From positions 1 through 6,396 of the forward strand of contig CAZHKZ010000032.1 in NCBI GenBank assembly GCA_964533055.1: a stretch of DNA of 6,396 nucleotides, in the 5' to 3' direction. The notes under the pieces were generated by a model. That model did not search any database. It was not told the DNA's origin and was given only the letters and a program-made list of their open reading frames with translations. Positions 1-5,088 of this stretch are shown here, one piece after another. This DNA is from JACROF01 sp964533055 (GTDB taxonomy: Bacteria; Patescibacteriota; Microgenomatia; Levybacterales; UBA12049). A program made the translations under genes and the position numbers. Positions within the stretch are counted from its first letter, which is position 1, and each line of letters opens with the position of its first letter.

Positions 1-493
1 GAACTTTAGGCATATCCTTAACGCCCCAATAGAAACTTTCAAGCTTCTGTCTCTTTTTTTCCATATCTGAGACCTCTTTCTTGGTGAAACGAGCTTTTTC
101 TGAGGGAGTAGACATGAACTGCTCGAGCTCTTTAAGTCTCTTGAAGTTCTTTGAGACTTCTGGGTAGTTAGTAAGGATACCGCCGATCCATCTGTTGGAT
201 ACGAAATAAAGTCCGTTAACATCACTTTCTTTTGCAAGACGTGCTGCCTCGCGAACTACTGGCTCAGCCTGGCGCTTCGCGCCAAGAATGATCATCGATC
301 CACCACGAGATGCGAGTGCTTTAACAAATTCAGCTGCCTCATCAAGGCCTTCCTTGGTCTTAGCAAGATCGATAATGTGGATATTGTCGCGGGATTCGAA
401 GATGTAATCACGAGCTTTAGGATTCTGTCGTGTCACTTGGTGGCCAAAATGCGCACCTGCTTCTAATAGTTGTTCAAGAGTAACGTTCTTCAT
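1..493 (-). CDS. rpsB: 30S ribosomal protein S2 (N-terminal 164 codons; 3' end outside window)
   Basis: S2 is a small-subunit ribosomal protein that joins late in 30S assembly, near the head-body junction. The translated minus strand begins MKNVTLEQLLEAGAHFGHQ and shows the family landmarks in order: LLEAGAHFGHQ (residues 9-19), NPKARDYIF (24-32), IHIIDL (38-43), the GAKRQA segment (71-76) and NRWIGGILTNY (100-110), followed by a charged helical region (116-152) as in the S2 coiled-coil hairpin. The start is well supported: a Shine-Dalgarno AAAGGA lies 6 nt upstream of the ATG at 493. Bacterial S2 is usually about 230-260 residues, so roughly a third is missing beyond position 1; tsf commonly follows in bacteria but cannot be seen here. 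The gene has its own promoter and a structured leader (separate entries). Identification is secure. Confidence 0.97.
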   Translation of the reverse strand, partial: MKNVTLEQLLEAGAHFGHQVTRQNPKARDYIFESRDNIHIIDLAKTKEGLDEAAEFVKALASRGGSMIILGAKRQAEPVVREAARLAKESDVNGLYFVSNRWIGGILTNYPEVSKNFKRLKELEQFMSTPSEKARFTKKEVSDMEKKRQKLESFYWGVKDMPKV

Positions 494-496
494 AAT

Positions 497-558
497 TGTC
501 CTTTTTCCGCCATCCGATCAAATGTAGCTATATATATTGGCAAGGACACAATCGGATG
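497..558 (-). promoter_or_regulatory. rpsB leader: candidate H-type pseudoknot covering the Shine-Dalgarno
   Basis: Read as minus-strand RNA, CAUCCGAU (558-551) pairs perfectly with AUCGGAUG (518-511), extendable by two G-U pairs. UGUCCUU (548-542), inside the loop, is perfectly complementary to AAGGACA (503-497), which is the Shine-Dalgarno of rpsB. The order stem-1 5', stem-2 5', stem-1 3', stem-2 3' is that of an H-type pseudoknot, with connecting segments of 2, 23 and 7 nt. In E. coli, S2 represses its own rpsB-tsf mRNA through the leader; a similar feedback site here is an inference. The pairings are seen directly; folding and S2 binding are not shown. Confidence 0.6.
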
Positions 559-573
559 TGTGTGATAGATGCG

Positions 574-602
574 ATTATACCTAAAATCTCTTAGCCATGC
601 AA
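574..602 (-). promoter_or_regulatory. sigma70-type promoter of rpsB
   Basis: On the minus strand, TTGCAT (602-597) is followed after exactly 17 bp by a perfect TATAAT (579-574). The predicted transcription start is near 567, which gives a leader of about 74 nt that just contains the whole predicted pseudoknot. The -10 is consensus and the -35 is weak (3/6). The spacing and position relative to a highly expressed gene support it. Confidence 0.7.
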
Positions 603-623
603 CACGCAATCCATCCTATATAC

Positions 624-656
624 TATAATTACCCGAACATTCGGCTAATTTATAGT
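624..656 (+). promoter_or_regulatory. candidate -10 elements for the Nudix gene
   Basis: Two -10-like boxes precede the Nudix start: a consensus TATAAT at 624-629 (predicted start near 636, leader about 26 nt) and TATAGT at 651-656 (predicted start at or next to the ATG at 662, hence a leaderless mRNA). Neither has a convincing -35 at 16-18 bp. One of them probably acts; the sequence does not decide which. Confidence 0.4.
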
Positions 657-661
657 TTTAT

Positions 662-1420
662 ATGCACGCTCGACCTAATCAAATAAAAATAACCTTGTCT
701 CAACATCGTACTCCGATAAACACTTTACTAGAACGAGAAATCGAGATTTGTTGGGATAAGAAAGTGGAACAAGCTAAAAAAGACAATGTACCCTTTTGGG
801 ATGGTGAGATCTATTCACTTTTATCCCACAGAGTCAATGGAAAATTTCTTGAAATCACTCTTGGACTAACATCCTATAAAAGAACTATTGGAACGCATGA
901 GAATAATCCAATAAAAATTTTACAAAGGTATGGAAAGGACTTTCTTGCAAACGCTCTTGTGGTAACTACCTCAATAGTAACAAAAGATAACTATCTGATA
1001 TTTGGAATACGAGCAAAAGGAATAGTCGATTCTGAGAAGTTGAGTACATTTGGAGGGAGCTTGAATAAGGATGAACTCGTAATAAATTCTGCAACAGACA
1101 TAATCGAGTCCCTCCATAACGAGCTACATGAGGAAATTGGAATTGGTAAAGATATACTATCTGCCACTAGATTTCTAGGACTTATTACAGATAAGAATCT
1201 CTATCCGCAACTACACTTTCAGACCAACATTTCACTTACACATACAGAGGCTATTAAAAGAATAAATTATTTTTTAAAAAAAGATGAACACCAGGCAATA
1301 CTCGTAACAAGCAACAAGCGCGATGCTCTGACATCACTATTAAAACAATATGACACACGCGCCATTTCAAGCACCCTATCTGAGCATCTTAAGCTGCTTT
1401 CTCATCAAGAACTGATCTAG
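662..1420 (+). CDS. Nudix-family hydrolase, NUDT22-like, with an altered Nudix box
   Basis: Nudix enzymes hydrolyse nucleoside diphosphates linked to another group. Of 252 residues, 1-95 form an N-terminal region with LGLTSYKRTIGTHE (67-80), a motif that recalls NUDT22-type UDP-sugar pyrophosphatases. The Nudix fold follows: beta strand ANALVVTTSIV (96-106), then FGGSLNKDE (130-138) and NELHEEIGI (153-161). The last matches REUxEExGU with E154, E157 and E158 as likely metal ligands, but the usual Arg is Asn153 and the segment between the GG and the helix is longer than in the canonical box. The ATG at 662 follows an in-frame stop by two codons, so it is the only sensible start, yet it has no Shine-Dalgarno; a TATAGT box (651-656) sits 5 nt before it. 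The gene is divergent from rpsB and overlaps the next gene tail to tail by 32 bp. Nudix membership is fairly sure; the substrate is inferred. Confidence 0.8.
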   Translation: MHARPNQIKITLSQHRTPINTLLEREIEICWDKKVEQAKKDNVPFWDGEIYSLLSHRVNGKFLEITLGLTSYKRTIGTHENNPIKILQRYGKDFLANALVVTTSIVTKDNYLIFGIRAKGIVDSEKLSTFGGSLNKDELVINSATDIIESLHNELHEEIGIGKDILSATRFLGLITDKNLYPQLHFQTNISLTHTEAIKRINYFLKKDEHQAILVTSNKRDALTSLLKQYDTRAISSTLSEHLKLLSHQELI

Positions 1421-1964
1421 TCACCTTAGCTGGTGCGCCATAAGCAACAACATTTTCAGGGATATCCTTTGTCACAACTGAGCCTGCGCCAATAATCGAA
1501 CCACGTCCAATCTTCACCCCAGGTAAAATTATAACCCCACCACCAATCCACACGTCCTCACCAATCTCTACATCTCTTGGCTTGATATATCCTCTTTTTG
1601 AAACTACTGAATCATGATTCGTGGTATAGATCTGGACATAAGGCCCAATGAGCGTTCTCTCTCCGATCACTATCTTACCTGCATCTCCTAAGAAAACACC
1701 AACGTTTATATGAACATTATCACCAAGAAACACCTGATACCCATAAGAAAAATACAATGGAGGTACTACCTTAATCCCAACGCCGACTCTCCCAAATATC
1801 TTTTTTACTTCCTTTTCTGCGTTATACAGTTCTCTAAATGACTGATTGAATTCGGTATAGAATTCATGCGCTTCTTGCTTATCCTTAATAAGCTCGGGGT
1901 CGGAGCTAAAAAAATCTAGCCCTTTAATCATGCGCTGGCGTTGAGACAAAGTCGCAACTTTCAT
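1389..1964 (-). CDS. Sugar O-acetyltransferase, Maa/LacA-type left-handed beta-helix
   Basis: This enzyme should transfer acetyl from acetyl-CoA to a sugar hydroxyl in the cytoplasm. Its 191 residues match the usual 180-200 for the maltose/galactoside acetyltransferase group. Residues 12-55 resemble the helical Mac domain (MIKGLDFFSSDPELIKDK). Residues 64-180 are hexapeptide repeats: GDNVHINVGVFLGD (81-94), IVIGERTLIGPYVQIYTTNHD (98-118, with H117 as the expected catalytic base), VEIGEDVWIGGGVIILPGVKIGRGSIIGAGSVV in pieces (132-164), then the standard PAKV ending (178-181). Start choice is uncertain: the ATG at 1964 has no Shine-Dalgarno, and Met12 would give the MxxG start typical of relatives. 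It lies 38 bp after the yvcK-like gene on the same strand, suggesting an operon, though a candidate internal promoter is present. The acceptor sugar cannot be read from the sequence. Confidence 0.9.
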   Translation of the reverse strand: MKVATLSQRQRMIKGLDFFSSDPELIKDKQEAHEFYTEFNQSFRELYNAEKEVKKIFGRVGVGIKVVPPLYFSYGYQVFLGDNVHINVGVFLGDAGKIVIGERTLIGPYVQIYTTNHDSVVSKRGYIKPRDVEIGEDVWIGGGVIILPGVKIGRGSIIGAGSVVTKDIPENVVAYGAPAKVTRSVLDEKAA

Positions 1965-1972
1965 ATGGGGGA

Positions 1973-2001
1973 ATAATATTCCTGAAGGTAGAAAAAAGCA
2001 A
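1973..2001 (-). promoter_or_regulatory. candidate internal promoter for the acetyltransferase
   Basis: On the minus strand TTGCTT (2001-1996) and TATTAT (1978-1973) are 17 bp apart, in the gap between the yvcK-like gene and the acetyltransferase. The predicted start is near 1966, only about 2 nt before the ATG at 1964, so the transcript would be essentially leaderless. The -10 sits inside a 13-bp perfect palindrome, GGAATAATATTCC (1970-1982). The -35 is poor, so confidence is limited. Confidence 0.4.
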
Positions 2002-2002
2002 G

Positions 2003-3019
2003 CTAGAATTTTGATATGACTTCCATCAATGAATCACTGAGTTTTTTGATATCATGCCTAATCATACTCCTTTTAATGATATCTCCCTTTTGTGAATTAA
2101 CAATGGCTGATGAGAACAATGAGGCCCTATGCACCTTGATATCACTCTCCAGCCCAGACTCAGCTAGATCATCAGCTACAGGTGCAGCATGCTCTTCTTG
2201 ATACTTCAAGAGAACATCCTCTGGAAAGTGCGTATTTTCGTTAATGATAATATGGTCAAGTCTTGTAGATGGCAAGTAGTGGACCATCTCTTTTACATAA
2301 TCTGATGCCTTATATCCGTAGGTCTCACCGTACTTGGTCATAAGATTCATAACAAAGATAATCTTAGCTTTACTTTCAGCAACTGCTTCAGGAACGCCTT
2401 CAATGATCAGATTGGCAACTGTATTTGTAAAGAAATCTCCTGGTCCAAAGATAATAACATCAGCATTAACAATAGCGAGGCGAGCCTGCTCGCTGACTTT
2501 AGCTACGGGATCTGTCCTCATCCCAATTATTCTTAATTTCCCATCATGCTCTGGCTCATCAATCATATGCTCACCTATGACCTCGCTTCCATCCTCATAT
2601 TTTGCTATCAACCGAACATCGTCATAAGAAATCGGAAGCACCCTACCCTTTACAGCCAAAAATTTTGAAGTCTCTTCTATAGCCTTTTCTTGGGACTCAA
2701 GAATATCTGCCATTGCGGCTAAAAAAAGATTACCAAACGTCATTCCAGCAATGCCTGTTCCCTGATGAAATCTATAGAGAAAGAGGTCTCGCAAAAGTAC
2801 GGACTTTTTTGAGAGAGCGACCATAGCAAGGCGAATCCCTGAGGTCGGAAGGAGTCCAAATTCATCTCGGAGAACCTTATTCGATCCTCCATCATCGACC
2901 ATGGTCATAAGCGCAGTGATGTCAACATCCTGATCGCGAAGCGCATTAAGGACTGCGAATGTCCCTGTTCCGCCACCGATGACTACGACTGATTTTTTAT
3001 CATTATTCATATAACTCAT
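2003..3019 (-). CDS. yvcK: YvcK/CofD-like UDP-sugar-binding protein (gluconeogenesis factor family)
   Basis: YvcK proteins are cytoplasmic, bind UDP-GlcNAc in studied Firmicutes, and are needed for growth on gluconeogenic carbon and for normal cell shape. The 338 residues show the family signature throughout: glycine-rich nucleotide loop VIGGGTGTFAVL (13-24), TMVDDGGSNKVLRDEFG (39-55), LPTSGIRLAMVALS (57-70), the TFGNLFLAAM segment (94-103), FGPGDFFTNTVANLI (191-205) and NLMTKYGETYGYKASDYV (225-242). Length fits the 310-340 typical of YvcK. The longest start (3019) has only GAG directly abutting it; the ATG at 3010 (fourth codon) has GATGAG at a better spacing and gives MNNDKKSVVVIGGG, so it may be the real start. 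A good promoter lies at 3072-3100. The acetyltransferase follows 38 bp downstream. The neighbour to the left is thus plausibly linked to activated-sugar or envelope metabolism, which is an inference. Confidence 0.93.
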   Translation of the reverse strand: MSYMNNDKKSVVVIGGGTGTFAVLNALRDQDVDITALMTMVDDGGSNKVLRDEFGLLPTSGIRLAMVALSKKSVLLRDLFLYRFHQGTGIAGMTFGNLFLAAMADILESQEKAIEETSKFLAVKGRVLPISYDDVRLIAKYEDGSEVIGEHMIDEPEHDGKLRIIGMRTDPVAKVSEQARLAIVNADVIIFGPGDFFTNTVANLIIEGVPEAVAESKAKIIFVMNLMTKYGETYGYKASDYVKEMVHYLPSTRLDHIIINENTHFPEDVLLKYQEEHAAPVADDLAESGLESDIKVHRASLFSSAIVNSQKGDIIKRSMIRHDIKKLSDSLMEVISKF

Positions 3020-3071
3020 CTCGCTAAGTATTGCAGCAAGCTACCACTGCTTCAGACAATAGATGGTCTCG

Positions 3072-3100
3072 ATAATATCATGTATTCACAAGACTGTCGA
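3072..3100 (-). promoter_or_regulatory. sigma70-type promoter of the yvcK-like gene
   Basis: On the minus strand TCGACA (3100-3095, 5/6 match to the -35 consensus), a 17-bp spacer, and TATTAT (3077-3072, 5/6) preceded by TGA, an extended -10. The predicted start is near 3065, leaving a leader of about 45 nt before the ATG at 3019. This is one of the best promoter matches in the window. Confidence 0.72.
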
Positions 3101-3145
3101 ACCTTTACTGAGTGATTTATCCTTCTCCTATGCTATCCTAGATAC

Positions 3146-3634
3146 ATGGTTCTTTCAGAAAAAAATCTTACAGTGATCCTCGCCATAATACTCGTACTAA
3201 CCATCTTTCTAGGTGGAGTCACCACCTATTTCTACCTTCCTTTTCTTATGAATAAGCTAGGGCTCAATAAGACTCCCTCCAAAGAGGTGCAGGAACTTTT
3301 CACTAACTATAATATGACCCAAACTCCCGAGATCTATAAGACTATGGATGAGAAAGTCATGAAAATAGCCCAATCAACTCCCTCAATCGACATCTCCAAT
3401 TGCACACCATATCCACGAGTAGTCAAGGCTAATAGCCTCACACGAATCAAGGTCAATAATCCAGATAATGAGTATCACACTCTTATAATTGATGGAAAAA
3501 ATTTTGTGATAACAGAAAATTCTTCAACTATCATTCAAATGAATTTCATTCAAGTAGCACATGATATCCTTCCATATTCATGCGATGACCCTAATAATTT
3601 CTCTGGAATTCTCTCAATTACTAAGAAAATTTAA
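3146..3634 (+). CDS. Membrane-anchored cupredoxin-like protein with an incomplete copper site
   Basis: A 162-residue protein with one N-terminal membrane segment (about 8-32, VILAIILVLTIFLGGVTTYF) and an exported C-terminal domain. Residues 83-158 fit a cupredoxin-like beta sandwich: ISNCTPYPRVVKANSLTRIKVNN (in the 83-105 stretch), a strand ending in EYHTLII (109-115), and ILPYSCDD...GILSI (141-158). His111 and Cys146 lie where two type-1 copper ligands are expected, but the second His and the Met that normally follow the Cys are absent (DDPNNFSG), so classical blue-copper binding is doubtful. Cys86 and His139 could give another metal site, or Cys86-Cys146 a disulfide. There is no Shine-Dalgarno; TATCCT (3134-3139) ends 6 nt before the ATG. 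It is divergent from the yvcK-like gene and lies 80 bp before the Tat-operon. The fold is recognised by pattern only; role unknown. Confidence 0.7.
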   Translation: MVLSEKNLTVILAIILVLTIFLGGVTTYFYLPFLMNKLGLNKTPSKEVQELFTNYNMTQTPEIYKTMDEKVMKIAQSTPSIDISNCTPYPRVVKANSLTRIKVNNPDNEYHTLIIDGKNFVITENSSTIIQMNFIQVAHDILPYSCDDPNNFSGILSITKKI

Positions 3635-3645
3635 CTATTTTCTTA
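3622..3645 (+). repeat. AT-rich inverted repeat over the stop codon of the cupredoxin-like gene
   Basis: TAAGAAAAT (3622-3630) and ATTTTCTTA (3637-3645) are perfect complements around a 6-nt loop that contains the TAA stop. The stem has a single G-C pair and no downstream T-run, so it is a weak candidate terminator or 3'-end structure. The -35 of the next promoter begins 2 bp after it. Confidence 0.4.
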
Positions 3646-3646
3646 C

Positions 3647-3675
3647 TTGACTTGAGCCTAAATACGTGATATATA
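3647..3675 (+). promoter_or_regulatory. sigma70-type promoter of the Tat-protein operon
   Basis: TTGACT (3647-3652, 5/6), a 17-bp spacer and TATATA (3670-3675, 4/6) preceded by TGA, an extended -10. Predicted start near 3682, leader about 33 nt. The predicted start falls inside the 21-bp palindrome at 3680-3700, so a protein bound there would block initiation. An alternative -10, TATAAC (3696-3701), lacks a -35. Confidence 0.6.
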
Positions 3676-3679
3676 TGGC

Positions 3680-3700
3680 TTATAGGATATTATCCTATAA
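3680..3700. promoter_or_regulatory. 21-bp perfect palindrome at the predicted operon start: candidate operator
   Basis: Two 10-bp arms, TTATAGGATA (3680-3689) and its exact reverse complement (3691-3700), flank a single central T. It lies just downstream of the -10 at 3670-3675 and 15 bp before the ATG at 3715. A 1-nt centre is a poor RNA hairpin loop (usable stem about 9 bp or fewer), so binding of a dimeric repressor is a better reading than a terminator. No regulator gene is seen in the window. Confidence 0.55.
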
Positions 3701-3714
3701 CTGTCCACGAGATT

Positions 3715-5088
3715 ATGTCTGAGTTTAGACGCCCTTCTCCGGTGGAGAGTGGCGAGCCAACAGAACCAACATTAGCTCGCGATGAATCGAAACAAGCGAA
3801 GCTAACAAGAAGAGGGTTCCTCAAAGGAGCCTTGGGTCTTGGCCTCGCCGCCGCAATTTCACCCCTCCCCGACTTCAATTCCCGCTCCGCTTCAGCTGAG
3901 GTGCTTGATGGTGGTGATCCAAGCGTAGAATTTGATGACCCCAATGCTCTAGTAACAAACTTTGCTGAACTATCAGCTTCTGGGGACAGAGAGGGAATGA
4001 GAGCTGCTGCTGCAAAAAACATTGAACTTGCCCTTCATACACGACCTTCAGTTCTTAATAAAATGACTGAGAGTGCTGGCACCCTAGTGGACTTCAGGGA
4101 TGGATCCGGCATGGTTCAGGCACCTACACTTATGCCAGGCGAGGGGTCTCCTTTGTACTATATTTCAAAGCCAGATGACCCACTCAAATTTCTTCCCAAT
4201 CTTGGCCTTGTTCAACCACTATCCGTGACAACGCAAGGTGGGAAAGAGGCAAACCTTTTAACTATGCAAGGCATATATGTTGGAAGAACTGAGAATGTAC
4301 TATCCTCTGAAAACGCAGGAGATATTATTACTCACATGGGATACTTCCTTCATTTTGCTGGAGATGCTGATACTGGAAATAAATTAAATCGCTATGTGTC
4401 TAGAGTGTTTCTAGGATTCACAGGTGCAGATGAAAGTAAATCTTCATTCCTTGGACTAAAGGTTAAAGATGTTGATAGTGGTAATCAGATTTATGGAACA
4501 AATGATAGGCAAAAAATGCCAGTTTCTGAGTTGATAGCCTCTCTCGATGAAAACGTTGGTAACTCCGTTTGCGAATTTGATATAGGCGCAGCAACGCCAT
4601 CCTCTCCAGACATTGTAGAGAAGGCAAGATCCCTAGGATACCCTGCGGAACTTTACGACATTCCCGAAATTGATCAGACGCATCTAACTACCAAAGAGGT
4701 TTTTAATGCTGTTGAAGGCATCACTCTCGCAAGAGCAGAGCTTGATGGGTATGAATTAAAATTCAGAAACCAATCTCCAACACCTGAGAGCACGGCTGTT
4801 CCGACACAGTATCCAGAGGTTCCAACCGATAAAGAAGAGCTCAAAGACAAAATTTCACAACTTGCAAGAAACTTCCCCGGAACTGATGTTGGGGTAGAGA
4901 CTGGAGGAAAGCTCGCGGAAAAACTTACTGGACTTCCTGATACAATTTCTGCTGAAATTGTATCCCATATCCCAAGACTTACCTCTCTTACCCTGTCCCC
5001 AACTTCCCACATAATTACTGCATCAAATCAATTGCTGTCATGTTGCTATTGGGTACTTTTTTTATTAGTATCAATATATGCGTATTAG
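3715..5088 (+). CDS. Tat-exported protein of unknown function with C-terminal hydrophobic tail
   Basis: I do not recognise the family. The 457-residue product begins with a long polar n-region, then a twin-arginine motif TRRGFLKG (31-38), a hydrophobic stretch GALGLGLAAAISPL (38-51) and an AxA cleavage site (A59-S60-A61, mature start at E62). This indicates export of a folded protein by the Tat pathway. Residues 62-350 form a mixed alpha/beta region with one Cys (286). A Pro/Thr-rich linker (354-372) and a charged helical segment (372-385) follow, and residues 437-457 are hydrophobic (QLLSCCYWVLFLLVSIYAY), probably a C-terminal membrane anchor without the usual positive tail. A weak GAG precedes the ATG by 3 nt. 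The 3' end contains a 26-bp inverted repeat (4939-4964) and overlaps the next gene by 11 bp. The N-terminal part of the gene is noticeably richer in GC than the rest. Tat substrates often carry a cofactor, but no cofactor motif is visible. Confidence 0.8.
   Translation: MSEFRRPSPVESGEPTEPTLARDESKQAKLTRRGFLKGALGLGLAAAISPLPDFNSRSASAEVLDGGDPSVEFDDPNALVTNFAELSASGDREGMRAAAAKNIELALHTRPSVLNKMTESAGTLVDFRDGSGMVQAPTLMPGEGSPLYYISKPDDPLKFLPNLGLVQPLSVTTQGGKEANLLTMQGIYVGRTENVLSSENAGDIITHMGYFLHFAGDADTGNKLNRYVSRVFLGFTGADESKSSFLGLKVKDVDSGNQIYGTNDRQKMPVSELIASLDENVGNSVCEFDIGAATPSSPDIVEKARSLGYPAELYDIPEIDQTHLTTKEVFNAVEGITLARAELDGYELKFRNQSPTPESTAVPTQYPEVPTDKEELKDKISQLARNFPGTDVGVETGGKLAEKLTGLPDTISAEIVSHIPRLTSLTLSPTSHIITASNQLLSCCYWVLFLLVSIYAY
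4939..4964 (+). repeat. Perfect 11-bp stem, 4-nt loop inverted repeat inside the Tat-protein gene
   Basis: GATACAATTTC (4939-4949) and GAAATTGTATC (4954-4964) flank the loop TGCT. It encodes residues around 409-417 and lies about 115 bp before the downstream gene start. No T-run follows, so it is not a standard terminator; it could be an mRNA processing or stability element, a protein-binding site, or chance. Confidence 0.5.

Noticed and set aside
270..284. GC-rich hairpin TGGCGC-TTC-GCGCCA inside rpsB
   Set aside because: A 6-bp stem of this kind is expected by chance, and it encodes the conserved LGAKRQ segment of S2.
2016..2627. Open frames on the plus strand within 2016-2201 and 2334-2627
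   Set aside because: They lie opposite the well-conserved yvcK-like gene, lack ribosome binding sites and have no recognisable protein character; they are shadows.
3210..3228. 7-bp stem TAGGTGG/CCACCTA early in the cupredoxin-like gene
   Set aside because: Several stems of this length are expected by chance in the window; nothing about its position suggests a function.
3690..5012. Open frames on the minus strand opposite the Tat-protein gene (3690-4022 and 4674-5012)
   Set aside because: The plus-strand gene has a clear Tat signal and operon context. The shared DTISAEIVS peptide in the lower frame arises only because the 26-bp inverted repeat reads the same on both strands.
5057..5088. Programmed frameshift fusing the Tat protein to the next membrane protein
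   Set aside because: The downstream gene's frame has a TAG at 5066-5068 before its ATG, so a slip at the T7 run cannot create a fusion; the other frame ends soon after.
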